This document shows, one piece after another, positions 25,940 through 34,223 of a DNA stretch of 64,000 bases (the stretch's first letter is position 1; each line of letters opens with the position of its first letter). The DNA is from Firmicutes bacterium UBA6113 (lineage in GTDB: Bacteria > Bacillota > Clostridia > Tissierellales > Sedimentibacteraceae), in the NCBI GenBank assembly GCA_002422545.1, contig DIWF01000014.1, positions 37,140 through 101,139 of the forward strand, read 5' to 3'. The translations under genes were made by a program, and so were the position numbers. The notes under the pieces are model-generated. The model made no database searches. It saw only the letters and a list, made by a program, of their open reading frames with translations, and was not told the origin of the DNA.

Positions 25940-27193
25940 ATGAATGAGAAAACACAAAAGAAAAAGCTACAATTAACAACTAAAATTTTCATCGGTTTAG
26001 CAGCCGGCATTATCCTTGGGATTGCCCTTCAATCAAATCCGGATATTGCTATTAACTACGTTAAACCTTTAGGAACTTTGTTCTTGAATCTTATTAAACT
26101 TGTAATTGTGCCACTGGTATTTTCTTCACTGGTAGTTGGGGCATGCAGCATGGATGATGTCAGGAAACTTGGAAGAATCGGCGGAAAGACAGTGGCTTAT
26201 TACATGCTTACGACAGCATTTGCTGTTACAATCGGACTTATTTTAGCTAATGTGAGCAATGTAGGAGGAGGCTTCAGTATTCCTGTCGATGCTGCAGTGG
26301 AAATTGCAGAAGCTCCAAGCATAACTGACACACTGTTAAATATCATACCTTCTAACCCGCTGAAGGCGCTTGTTGAAGGAAACATGCTTCAAGTTATAGC
26401 ATTTGCTCTCATTGTAGGAGCAGGTATAATTGGAATCGGAGAAAAGGGAAAGGTATTATTTAATTTCTTTGATGCCATGGCAGAGGTAATGTATAAAATT
26501 ATAGCAGTAATAATGGAATATGCTCCAATAGGAGTATTTGCCCTTATAACTCCGGTTGTTGCTCAAAACGGACCGGGAGTATTGCTGCCTCTATTGAAAT
26601 TGATATTAGTAGTATACGCAGGATGTATACTTCATGCTGTACTCACTTATTCATCAACAGTAAGTTTATTTGCAAAGGTGAGCCCTGTTCAATTTTTTAA
26701 GGGAATTGCTCCGGCAACTGTATTTGCATTTACAACAGCGAGCAGCTCAGGTACACTGCCTATAACAATGAAGCGTTCAGAAGAAAATTTAGGAGTTTCC
26801 AAATCAATAAGCAGCTTCGTACTTCCTCTGGGAGCTACTATTAACATGGATGGAACAGCCATATATCAAGGAGTATGTGCATTCTTCATAGCTCAGGTTT
26901 ATGGAATTGATCTTCCGATTTCAGCACAACTTACAATAATCCTTACAGCAACTCTTGCATCAATTGGAACTGCAGGAGTACCAGGAGCAGGAATGATAAT
27001 GCTGGGAATGGTTCTCCAGTCTGCAGGTCTTCCAATAGAAGGCATTGCACTCATAGCAGGAGTTGACAGAGTTCTGGACATGATGAGAACATGCATAAAC
27101 GTTACAGGTGATGCTGCATGTGCAGTCATAGTTTCGGCGACTGAAGGTGAACTTGAAAGATCTGTTTTCGAAAACAACAAATCAGGCAAATAA
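25940..27193 (+). CDS. Dicarboxylate/amino acid:cation symporter (DAACS), copy 2
   Basis: A 417-residue paralogue of the preceding gene, matching along its whole length with scattered conservative changes (roughly nine residues in ten by eye). Hairpin 1 reads SSSGTLPIT instead of SSSATLPIS, and TM8 reads MMRTCINVTGD. All presumed substrate residues are kept. The N-terminus is about five residues longer (MNEKTQKKKLQLT). The ATG at 25940 follows GAGGAGAAATGACAAC. Its own upstream region and the terminator between the copies suggest independent control. It is a recent tandem duplication. Confidence 0.9.
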   Translation: MNEKTQKKKLQLTTKIFIGLAAGIILGIALQSNPDIAINYVKPLGTLFLNLIKLVIVPLVFSSLVVGACSMDDVRKLGRIGGKTVAYYMLTTAFAVTIGLILANVSNVGGGFSIPVDAAVEIAEAPSITDTLLNIIPSNPLKALVEGNMLQVIAFALIVGAGIIGIGEKGKVLFNFFDAMAEVMYKIIAVIMEYAPIGVFALITPVVAQNGPGVLLPLLKLILVVYAGCILHAVLTYSSTVSLFAKVSPVQFFKGIAPATVFAFTTASSSGTLPITMKRSEENLGVSKSISSFVLPLGATINMDGTAIYQGVCAFFIAQVYGIDLPISAQLTIILTATLASIGTAGVPGAGMIMLGMVLQSAGLPIEGIALIAGVDRVLDMMRTCINVTGDAACAVIVSATEGELERSVFENNKSGK

Positions 27194-27201
27194 ATATAAA
27201 A

Positions 27202-27230
27202 TTGTATTAACATTATAATAATGATATAAT
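27202..27230 (+). promoter_or_regulatory. Predicted sigma-A promoter in a gene-free gap
   Basis: TTGTAT (27202-27207), a 17-base spacer and TATAAT (27225-27230) with TGA directly before it. It lies just after symporter copy 2 and points into a gap holding repeats, with a terminator at 27497-27519, so a short RNA could be made. Confidence 0.5.
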
Positions 27231-27275
27231 TGGAGCTGAAAAAGTTCAGACTTGACAAATTTTGAATTTACAAAT

Positions 27276-27302
27276 TGTAGGAGCGGGTCTTGTACCCGCC
27301 CG
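27276..27302 (+). repeat. Single copy of the GTAGG...CCCGCC palindromic repeat
   Basis: A hairpin-forming variant of the repeat seen elsewhere, here with the core GGAGCGGGTCTTGTACCCGC. It lies in the 434-base gap before hemW. Confidence 0.8.
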
Positions 27303-27350
27303 TGGCTGTAGAACACTAAGAGAACCACTGAAAAACTATACATTGAACAC

Positions 27351-27428
27351 TGTCATTCTGAGGCACAGCCGAAGAATCTCATCCTTTCAACAAAAAAACG
27401 AGATCCTTCGCTGCACTCAGGATGACAA
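27351..27428. repeat. Second interspersed repeat family (TGTCATTCTGAGG ends)
   Basis: A 78-base imperfect palindrome. The left end TGTCATTCTGAGGC and right end CTGCACTCAGGATGACA pair with each other, as do the inner GAAGAATCTC and GAGATCCTTC parts. A second, diverged copy lies at 53818-53871 and a remnant at 28771-28785. Confidence 0.8.
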
Positions 27429-27496
27429 GAATTGACATTTTAGTGACATTCACAATATCTTCCGCTACACATTTGAAATAACTTTGTCATCAAGCT

Positions 27497-27519
27497 GAGC
27501 TGAAATTCAGCTCTTTTTT
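27497..27519 (+). terminator. Intrinsic terminator upstream of hemW
   Basis: A GAGCTG/CAGCTC stem with a five-base loop is followed by six T residues. It ends transcripts coming through the repeat gap and isolates hemW. Confidence 0.75.
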
Positions 27520-27627
27520 ATTCGAAGGATTTAAGAATATTAACGGTGGTAATTTCCCGGGAAAAGTACAAAACATTCAAAATAAATTTACTGACTAAGG
27601 GTTGAAGCATCAAAAAGAGAGGTAAAA

Positions 27628-28767
27628 ATGAAAAAACTTGGTGTATACATACATGTTCCATTTTGTAAAAAGAAGTGCAATTACTGCGATTTTTATTCTG
27701 TGAAGTGGGATGATGAATGGGAAAATAAATATACAGAAGCAGTAATGAATGAAATAAAAGGTTACAAGGAAATGCTGGGAGATAAGTACATAGTTGATAC
27801 TGTATATTTCGGGGGAGGAACTCCGACTATTATAAAGCCTTCCAATTTAAAAAGAATTTTAGACAGCATCAACATTGTTGCAGACATTGACAATGATGCT
27901 GAAATAAGCATGGAGGCAAATCCGAACACATTGACTGATGAGAATTTAGATCAATACAAAGAATCGGGAATTAACCGCCTCAGCATAGGAATTCAGTCCC
28001 TTAACGATGAAATACTTAAAAAAATAGGAAGAATTCACAACAGCTCAGAGGCACTTGAAGCCATAGACAGGGCCAAGAAACATGGGTTTGAAAACATCAA
28101 CGCAGATGCTATGTTTAACATACCCAGTCAGACAACTATAGATATTGAAGACACTCTTTCTAAAATAATGGAAAGAGGAGTAAAACATATTTCCTTTTAT
28201 TCCCTGAAGCTAGAAAAGGGAACACCGATGTATTCCATGGAACAGAAAAATTTAATCACTATGCCTGACGAAGATGAGGAAAGAAACATGTACTACAAGG
28301 GAAGAATTGTCATGGAAAAAAACAATTTGCTCCAGTATGAGATTTCCAATTTTGCTGTTGAGGGTTTCGAGTGCAGACATAATCTTAAGTACTGGAATCA
28401 GGAGGAATACATAGGAATTGGGCCATCAGCTCATTCATTCATGAACAGCATCAGGTACAGCAACCCTTCAGATTTGAAACTTTACTGCAAAAGTGCGGAA
28501 GAGAATAACTTCAGCAGAATAATCCAAGAAGAGATGAATGACGAAGATTTGATGTTTGAATATATAATGCTTCGATTGAGGCTTATGAGAGGACTTGATT
28601 CTATTGAGTTAAAAAGAAAATTTAATGTTGATTTTAATGAAAAATATAAGGAACAAATAAAATATCTCATAGACAACAAGCTCATTGAATATAACGGAAG
28701 CATCGTGAAGCTCACCCAAAGGGGAATGGATATTTCAAATTACGTCTTTGAGGAATTCATGGAATGA
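27628..28767 (+). CDS. hemW: HemW-type radical SAM protein (coproporphyrinogen oxidase-like)
   Basis: A 379-residue protein with the radical SAM motif CKKKCNYC in YIHVPFCKKKCNYCDFY at residues 7-23, the GGGTPT loop near 67, and a HemW C-terminal domain (FECRHNLKYWNQEEYIGIG). HemW is a heme chaperone rather than a true coproporphyrinogen oxidase; it conventionally sits before hrcA in Firmicutes, as here. The ATG at 27628 follows AGAGAGGTAAAA. The SAM and Fe-S residues are intact. The in vivo target in an anaerobe without visible heme genes is unclear. Confidence 0.92.
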   Translation: MKKLGVYIHVPFCKKKCNYCDFYSVKWDDEWENKYTEAVMNEIKGYKEMLGDKYIVDTVYFGGGTPTIIKPSNLKRILDSINIVADIDNDAEISMEANPNTLTDENLDQYKESGINRLSIGIQSLNDEILKKIGRIHNSSEALEAIDRAKKHGFENINADAMFNIPSQTTIDIEDTLSKIMERGVKHISFYSLKLEKGTPMYSMEQKNLITMPDEDEERNMYYKGRIVMEKNNLLQYEISNFAVEGFECRHNLKYWNQEEYIGIGPSAHSFMNSIRYSNPSDLKLYCKSAEENNFSRIIQEEMNDEDLMFEYIMLRLRLMRGLDSIELKRKFNVDFNEKYKEQIKYLIDNKLIEYNGSIVKLTQRGMDISNYVFEEFME

Positions 28768-28770
28768 AAG

Positions 28771-28785
28771 CTCTCAGGATGACAA
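28771..28785 (+). repeat. Remnant of the second repeat family
   Basis: CTCTCAGGATGACAA just after hemW matches the right end of the 27351-27428 repeat. The left part is missing. Confidence 0.5.
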
Positions 28786-28845
28786 CTATCGCATATCTTT
28801 GGTTGTAACATCATCACATATTGACAAAAAAATTAATTTTATCTA

Positions 28846-28874
28846 TTGACAAAATAAATGTAAAGTAGTATCTT
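28846..28874 (+). promoter_or_regulatory. Sigma-A promoter of the heat-shock operon
   Basis: TTGACA (28846-28851), a 17-base spacer and TATCTT (28869-28874). The CIRCE operator begins 11 bases downstream, over the expected transcription start, which is the standard layout for HrcA repression. Confidence 0.75.
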
Positions 28875-28885
28875 ATATCTAGAGA

Positions 28886-28912
28886 TTAGCACTCGACAGT
28901 GACGAGTGCTAA
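28886..28912. promoter_or_regulatory. CIRCE operator (HrcA binding site)
   Basis: TTAGCACTC, nine bases, then GAGTGCTAA: a perfect match to the CIRCE consensus. It lies 21 bases before hrcA and is bound by the HrcA repressor when protein folding is normal. Confidence 0.97.
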
Positions 28913-28933
28913 CAAAGAAAATGAGGTGATGAA

Positions 28934-29992
28934 ATGTCTTTGGATAAGAGAAAAGTGAAGATTTTAAAAGCTATTATCGCCAGTTACATCGATAATGCTG
29001 AAGCTGTCGGCTCAAGGACAATTTCAAAGAAATATGAACTTGGTGTCAGTCCTGCCACAATCAGAAATGAAATGTCTGATTTGGAAGAAATGGGTTTTCT
29101 TGTTCAGCCTCACGCATCAGCTGGAAGAATACCAACTGACAAAGCTTACAGATACTATGTGGATGATTTGTGGAAAAAGGTGCAGGATCCATCAAACACA
29201 AATCTGGATCAGTTAAGGAATATAATCGAAGACAAGTCAAATGAACTGGATTCAGTATTCAAGAATTCAGTTAGAATTTTGTCCCAGTTTACTAAATATA
29301 CATCATTTATAGTAGCACCGCAGCTTAAGCAGTCAGTTATCAAAAGAATTCAACTTGTTCCCATAACTGATACAAAATTATTGCTTCTGATAATACTTCA
29401 AAACAATATTGTAAAGCAGGTTACATTTAGAATGAGCAGTCCAATACCTTTTGACCAGATGGACAAAATTTCTGCCGCTCTTTCTGAAAAGCTCTACGGA
29501 TATAAGCTTGAAGATATAGATTCAATTAAGGATAGCTTAATCGAACAGCTGTACCATGTAAGAGAACACAGCAACGATTCATTGATGGAGCTTTTGCCGT
29601 ATCTTATGGATCAAATCAGCAAGTTGGAAGAGATTAATGTGTATTCTGATGGCATTACAAATATTTTGGATTTGCCTGAATATAATGATGTTGTCAAAGC
29701 AAGGGAATTTATTTCATTTGTTGAAGACAAGAGCAGCTTGGCAAAATTGCTGCAGTTTGTCGGCGAAAATGATTTGGCAATAAGCATAGGACATGAAAAT
29801 CAATATGAGGCATTGAGAGACTGCAGTTTAATAACTGCAACATACAAGTTCAATGGAAAACTCATCGGGAAGATCGGCGTAATTGGCCCAACAAGGATGG
29901 ATTACAGCAAGGTTATTTCCACTGTAAAATCAATGTCTGAAGCAATGAATGAAATTATAAATCAGAACTTTGACGATGAAAATAAGGAGTGA
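28934..29992 (+). CDS. hrcA: Heat-inducible transcription repressor
   Basis: A 352-residue HrcA. The N-terminal winged helix (KVKILKAIIASYIDNAEAVG, SPATIRNEMSDLEEMGFL, HASAGRIPTDKAYRYYVD) binds CIRCE. The rest has the GAF-like fold and ends with GVIGPTRMDYSKVISTVK. GroEL normally keeps HrcA active; heat shock releases it. It represses its own operon through the CIRCE at 28886-28912. Length is normal and the ATG follows ATGAGGTGATGAA. grpE starts 5 bases after its stop. Confidence 0.97.
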   Translation: MSLDKRKVKILKAIIASYIDNAEAVGSRTISKKYELGVSPATIRNEMSDLEEMGFLVQPHASAGRIPTDKAYRYYVDDLWKKVQDPSNTNLDQLRNIIEDKSNELDSVFKNSVRILSQFTKYTSFIVAPQLKQSVIKRIQLVPITDTKLLLLIILQNNIVKQVTFRMSSPIPFDQMDKISAALSEKLYGYKLEDIDSIKDSLIEQLYHVREHSNDSLMELLPYLMDQISKLEEINVYSDGITNILDLPEYNDVVKAREFISFVEDKSSLAKLLQFVGENDLAISIGHENQYEALRDCSLITATYKFNGKLIGKIGVIGPTRMDYSKVISTVKSMSEAMNEIINQNFDDENKE

Positions 29993-29996
29993 AGAA

Positions 29997-30584
29997 ATGG
30001 CTAAGGCTAAAAAGCATGATGAAGAAAAGGTAAAAGAGCAAGAGCAACAGGACGAAGAAACTTCAAATGCAACAAATGAAGAATCAGTTTCAAAGAAAAA
30101 TGAAGAAAATAAAAATAATAAGGAAACTGAACAAATAGAAGATAAAAATGAATCAAACAATGAAGAGGTGGAAATCTTAAACAACAGGTTGTTGAGACTT
30201 CAAGCCGACTTCCTTAATTATAAGAGCAGGACTGAAAAAGAAAAGTTGTCTTCATACGGCAATGCGGTTTCAGACATGATTCTTGATTTGCTGCCTGTGG
30301 TAGATAATCTTGAGAGAGCTCTTAATGCAGATAAATCTGAAAACAACACTTTCAAAGAAGGTGTGCAGATGGTTTATACTCAGCTTATGGGAATCCTTGA
30401 TAAAAAAGGATTGAAAGAAGTTGAATCACTACATAAGCAGTTTGACCACAACGTGCATTACGGAGTTGCATTTGAAGCAAGCGATGAATTTGAAGACGGA
30501 ATTATACTTGACGTTCTTCAAAAGGGCTACACAGTAAATGATAAGCTTGTAAGACCGGCGATGGTAAGAATCTGCAGAAAGTAA
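29997..30584 (+). CDS. grpE: Nucleotide exchange factor of DnaK
   Basis: A 195-residue GrpE. The N-terminal 55 residues are highly charged (Lys/Glu/Asn-rich, disordered). A long coiled coil (LNNRLLRLQADFLNYKSRTE) and the C-terminal beta domain (DHNVHYGVAFEASDEFEDG, GYTVNDKLVRPAMVRI) follow. It drives ADP release from DnaK. The ATG at 29997 follows AAGGAGTGAAGA; the open frame begins earlier but lies within hrcA. Confidence 0.95.
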   Translation: MAKAKKHDEEKVKEQEQQDEETSNATNEESVSKKNEENKNNKETEQIEDKNESNNEEVEILNNRLLRLQADFLNYKSRTEKEKLSSYGNAVSDMILDLLPVVDNLERALNADKSENNTFKEGVQMVYTQLMGILDKKGLKEVESLHKQFDHNVHYGVAFEASDEFEDGIILDVLQKGYTVNDKLVRPAMVRICRK

Positions 30585-30636
30585 AAATATATCCGGGGGT
30601 TATTAACTTCCCGCCATAAAATCAAAAATATCAAGA

Positions 30637-30714
30637 TGTAGGGGAGGACCTCGTGTCCTCCCGCAATAGAATCTCAAAAAATCAACGTGTAGGGGAGGAC
30701 CTCGTGTCCTCCCG
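30637..30714 (+). repeat. Tandem pair of GTAGGGG...CTCCCG repeats between grpE and dnaK
   Basis: Two plus-oriented units, at 30637-30664 and 30688-30714, have the core GGGGAGGACCTCGTGTCCTC. The gap is 189 bases and holds no gene. The hairpins lie inside the predicted hrcA-grpE-dnaK transcript, so they might change the relative level of dnaK mRNA. Confidence 0.8.
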
Positions 30715-30773
30715 TGTAAGAAAATTTATAACGTATATTAAAATTAAATTTATAATCATAAATGGAGGAAAAA

Positions 30774-32621
30774 ATGAGCAAAGTTATAGGTATTGACTTA
30801 GGAACTACTAACTCTTGTGTAGCAGTTATGGAAGGCGGAGAAGCCGTTGTTATAGCAAATGTGGAAGGTAAAAGAACGACTCCTTCAATCGTTGCATTCA
30901 CAAAAGATGGAGAAAGATTGGTTGGAGAAACAGCTAAAAGACAGGCAGTTACAAACCCTGACAGAACAATCTCTTCTATTAAAAGAGAAATGGGAACAGA
31001 CCACAAGGTAAAAATTGATGCAAAATCATATTCACCACAGGAAATATCAGCTTTCATACTTCAAAAATTAAAAGCTGATGCAGAAAGCTATTTGGGAGAA
31101 ACAGTTACAGAAGCAGTTATAACTGTTCCGGCATATTTTTCAGACAGCCAGAGACAGGCAACAAAAGATGCAGGTAAAATTGCAGGCCTTGAAGTAAAAA
31201 GAATCATAAATGAACCAACAGCAGCAGCTCTTGCATACGGAATCGACAAGGAAGACCACATGCAGACAATCATGGTTTATGACCTTGGCGGCGGTACATT
31301 TGACGTTTCAATACTTGAAATAGGCGAAGGCGTGTTTGAAGTTAAAGCAACAGCAGGAAACAACAGACTTGGAGGAGACGATTTCGACCAGGTGATCATA
31401 AATTACTTAGCAGACCAGTTCCAGAAAGAAAACGGAATTGATTTGAGAAAAGACAAAATGGCGCTTCAAAGATTAAAAGAAGCTGCAGAAACAGCTAAGA
31501 AGGAATTGTCAAGCGCAATGACTTCAACAATCAACCTGCCATTTATCACAGCAACACAAGAAGGACCAAAACACTTGAACATGGATCTTTCAAGAGCAAA
31601 ATTCAATGAACTTACAGCATTCTTAGTAGAAAAAACAGTTGAACCTGTTAAAAAAGCAATGTCTGATGCAAGACTTACAGCTAATGACATTGACAGAGTA
31701 TTGCTTGTTGGTGGTTCTACAAGAATCCCGGCAGTACAGGACGCTGTTAAGAGACTTACAGGAAAAGATCCTCACAAGGGAATCAACCCTGACGAATGCG
31801 TTGCTTTGGGAGCAGCTATCCAAGGCGGAGTATTGACAGGAGAATTCGGCAATGACATATTGCTTGTTGACGTAACTCCATTGTCACTGGGTATTGAAAC
31901 ATTAGGCGGAGTGTTCACTAAATTAATAGACAGAAACACAAGAATACCAACCAAGAAGAGCCAGGTGTTCTCAACAGCAGCAGACAACCAGCCTGCAGTT
32001 GACATCCACGCTCTCCAGGGTGAAAGACAAATGGCAAATGACAACATTTCATTGGGAAGATTCCAGTTGTCTGGAATAGTACCTGCACCAAGAGGAATTC
32101 CACAGATCGAAGTAACATTTGACATAGATGCAAACGGCATAGTTAACGTAAGTGCAAAAGATTTAGGAACAGGAAAAGAACAAAAAATCACAATCACTGC
32201 TTCTACAAAAATGTCAGACGCTGATATTGAAAAGAAAGTCAAAGAAGCTGAACAATACGCAGAAGAAGATAAGAAGAGAAAAGAAGACATTGAAATCAAA
32301 AACAATGCAGACACTCTTGTATATCAGACAGAAAAAACATTGAAAGACTTAGAAGGCAAAATTTCAGCAGAAGAAAAAGCATCAGCTCAGGCTGCAGCTG
32401 ATGAACTGAAAAAAGCTATTGAAAGCAATGACCCAGCTCAAATGAAAGATAAAACTGATAAGCTGACAAAAGTATTCAATGACTTAGCTCAAAAGCTTTA
32501 TGCACAAGCTGGTCCTCAGGCAGGAGAACAAGGCGGAGCTGACTTTAGCCAGGGTTCACAAGGACCTGATGACAATGTTGTAGATGCTGAATTTGAAGAA
32601 ATCCACGACGACGATAAATAA
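30774..32621 (+). CDS. dnaK: Hsp70 chaperone
   Basis: A 615-residue DnaK. The ATPase domain has GIDLGTTNSCVAVMEGG, the IINEPTAAALAYG segment, DLGGGTFDVSILE and a VGGSTRIPAVQ loop. The substrate domain starts with LLVDVTPLSLGIETLGG, and the C-terminal lid ends in an acidic VDAEFEEIHDDD tail. It folds nascent and stressed proteins with DnaJ and GrpE. The start was set to ATG 30774, behind ATGGAGGAAAAA; an upstream in-frame ATG at 30762 contains that site. A long hairpin follows the gene. Confidence 0.98.
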   Translation: MSKVIGIDLGTTNSCVAVMEGGEAVVIANVEGKRTTPSIVAFTKDGERLVGETAKRQAVTNPDRTISSIKREMGTDHKVKIDAKSYSPQEISAFILQKLKADAESYLGETVTEAVITVPAYFSDSQRQATKDAGKIAGLEVKRIINEPTAAALAYGIDKEDHMQTIMVYDLGGGTFDVSILEIGEGVFEVKATAGNNRLGGDDFDQVIINYLADQFQKENGIDLRKDKMALQRLKEAAETAKKELSSAMTSTINLPFITATQEGPKHLNMDLSRAKFNELTAFLVEKTVEPVKKAMSDARLTANDIDRVLLVGGSTRIPAVQDAVKRLTGKDPHKGINPDECVALGAAIQGGVLTGEFGNDILLVDVTPLSLGIETLGGVFTKLIDRNTRIPTKKSQVFSTAADNQPAVDIHALQGERQMANDNISLGRFQLSGIVPAPRGIPQIEVTFDIDANGIVNVSAKDLGTGKEQKITITASTKMSDADIEKKVKEAEQYAEEDKKRKEDIEIKNNADTLVYQTEKTLKDLEGKISAEEKASAQAAADELKKAIESNDPAQMKDKTDKLTKVFNDLAQKLYAQAGPQAGEQGGADFSQGSQGPDDNVVDAEFEEIHDDDK

Positions 32622-32644
32622 AGAATAAATAAAATGACAGTTAT

Positions 32645-32679
32645 AACCAAGCTAAATCTTTTTAAGATTTAGCTTGGTT
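32645..32679 (+). terminator. Perfect 16-bp hairpin after dnaK
   Basis: AACCAAGCTAAATCTT, a TTT loop and its exact complement lie 23 bases after the dnaK stop. No U-tract follows, so it might be a partial terminator or RNA-stability element inside the dnaK-dnaJ gap. Confidence 0.55.
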
Positions 32680-32730
32680 AATGTAAAAAACGAAAAGCTA
32701 TATCGGTATATTAATATTTATCAAACAAAC

Positions 32731-32757
32731 TGTAGGGGAGGACCTCGTGTCCTCCCG
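32731..32757 (+). repeat. GTAGGGG...CTCCCG repeat before dnaJ
   Basis: One plus-oriented unit in the dnaK-dnaJ gap of 251 bases. A degraded unit (GCCCGCC...GGGCTACATGTCCTTCTG) follows at about 32802-32841. No gene is seen in this gap. Confidence 0.75.
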
Positions 32758-32872
32758 TTAGGGATAAATAAATATCATTTCTAAAGGTATTTTGGCTGGT
32801 AATGCCCGCCAATAAATCAGGCAGGGCTACATGTCCTTCTGATAATAGCAACTAGGTGGTGAGGAGAAATTT

Positions 32873-34021
32873 ATGGCAAAAAGAGATTATTATGAAGTCC
32901 TGGGAATTGAAAAAGGCGCAGATGAAAAAGAAATAAAATCAGCATTCAGAAAACTGGCAAAGCAGTATCACCCTGACCTGAACCCGGACAACAAAGAAGC
33001 AGAAGCAAAATTCAAGGAAATAAATGAAGCCTATGAAGTCCTCAGTGACCCGGATAAAAAAGCTAAATATGACCAGTTCGGACATGCAGCATTTGACCAG
33101 AGCCAGGGCTTTGGAGGAGCAGGCGGTGCAGGATTCAACGACTTTGGAGACATATTCGGCGATATATTTGGAGACTTCTTTGGAGGAGGATTCAGCGGAG
33201 GTGGCAGCTCAAGAGCTCAAAGAACAGGTCCTAAGGCAGGTTCAGACCTTAAGATCAAACTGGACATAACATTTGAAGAAGCTGCATTCGGAACTAAAAA
33301 GGAAATTAAAATAAATCGTATAGAAAAATGTACTGTTTGTGACGGAACAGGAGCAAAAAAAGGAACAAGCAAGAAAACATGTCCAACATGTAACGGAGCC
33401 GGAAGCATCAAGACAGTTCAAAGAACACCTTTCGGACAGTTTGCAAGCACAAAAATATGCACAACGTGCAACGGAACCGGAGAAGTGGTTGAAGAACCAT
33501 GTACATCATGCAGTGGCACAGGCAAGGAAAAGAAATCAAGAAAACTTTCAATCAATATTCCTGCAGGTGTTGACACAGGCAGCGTGATACCACTTAGAGG
33601 CGAGGGAAACCATGGGGAGCGCGGAGGCCCGGCAGGAGACCTGTACGTATACATCAACGTTAAAGAGCATGAACTGTTTGAAAGAGACGGCAACGATGTA
33701 TGGTGCGAAATACCTATATCATTTGCAAAAGCGGCACTGGGAGGCTCCATAGAAGTTCCGACCCTCGAAGGCAAGGTAAAATACGAAGTGCCTGAAGGAA
33801 CACAGCCTGGAACGGTATTCAGACTGAAAAACAAAGGTATCAAAAACCTTAGAGGCGCAGGCAAGGGCGACCAGTACGTAAGAATTAAAATAGACGTACC
33901 TAAAAAACTTACAGACAAACAAAAAGCAATCCTCGAACAATTCGCAGAAGAAATGGGCGAAAAACACGACAACGACAAAAAAGGCTTCTTCGGCAAGATG
34001 AAGGATGCGTTTAAGGATTAA
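32873..34021 (+). CDS. dnaJ: Hsp40 co-chaperone
   Basis: A 382-residue type I DnaJ. The J domain has KQYHPDLNPDN, followed by a Gly/Phe-rich region (residues 77-115) and four zinc-finger repeats (CTVCDGTG, CPTCNGAG, CTTCNGTG, CTSCSGTG). The C-terminal substrate-binding domains end in a Lys-rich tail. It stimulates DnaK ATPase activity and delivers clients. All zinc ligands are present. The ATG follows GTGAGGAGAAATTT. It is the last gene of the operon and is followed by a terminator at 34068. Confidence 0.97.
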   Translation: MAKRDYYEVLGIEKGADEKEIKSAFRKLAKQYHPDLNPDNKEAEAKFKEINEAYEVLSDPDKKAKYDQFGHAAFDQSQGFGGAGGAGFNDFGDIFGDIFGDFFGGGFSGGGSSRAQRTGPKAGSDLKIKLDITFEEAAFGTKKEIKINRIEKCTVCDGTGAKKGTSKKTCPTCNGAGSIKTVQRTPFGQFASTKICTTCNGTGEVVEEPCTSCSGTGKEKKSRKLSINIPAGVDTGSVIPLRGEGNHGERGGPAGDLYVYINVKEHELFERDGNDVWCEIPISFAKAALGGSIEVPTLEGKVKYEVPEGTQPGTVFRLKNKGIKNLRGAGKGDQYVRIKIDVPKKLTDKQKAILEQFAEEMGEKHDNDKKGFFGKMKDAFKD

Positions 34022-34067
34022 ATTAGATTCATTTATTCTATCATATGTCTTCAATTATAATAAATTA

Positions 34068-34096
34068 GATGTCAGTTTAGCATTGGCATCTTTTTT
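34068..34096 (+). terminator. Intrinsic terminator of the heat-shock operon
   Basis: A 7-bp stem (GATGTCA with TGGCATC, one G-U pair) with a nine-base loop is followed by TTTTTT. Confidence 0.75.
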
Positions 34097-34146
34097 ATTG
34101 CTTAGAATATGTAAAGCAAACGTTTTAAATTATTCTTCTATGTCTA

Positions 34147-34175
34147 TTGACAATTTCTAGAAGTTACTTTAACAT
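34147..34175 (+). promoter_or_regulatory. Predicted promoter of the surface polysaccharide genes
   Basis: TTGACA (34147-34152), a 17-base spacer and TAACAT (34170-34175), located 48 bases before the O-antigen-ligase-like start. Confidence 0.55.
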
Positions 34176-34223
34176 TAATATTAAACATATAGTAATTACA
34201 AAATTAATGATATTGAGGCAAAA

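Noticed and set aside
31772..32314. 180-residue antisense open frame inside dnaK
   Set aside because: Shadow of a highly conserved gene; no ribosome site and no domain.
33418..33996. 192-residue antisense open frame inside dnaJ
   Set aside because: It is rich in Ser/Pro/Leu, as expected from the complement of the dnaJ coding sequence, and lacks any motif or start signal.
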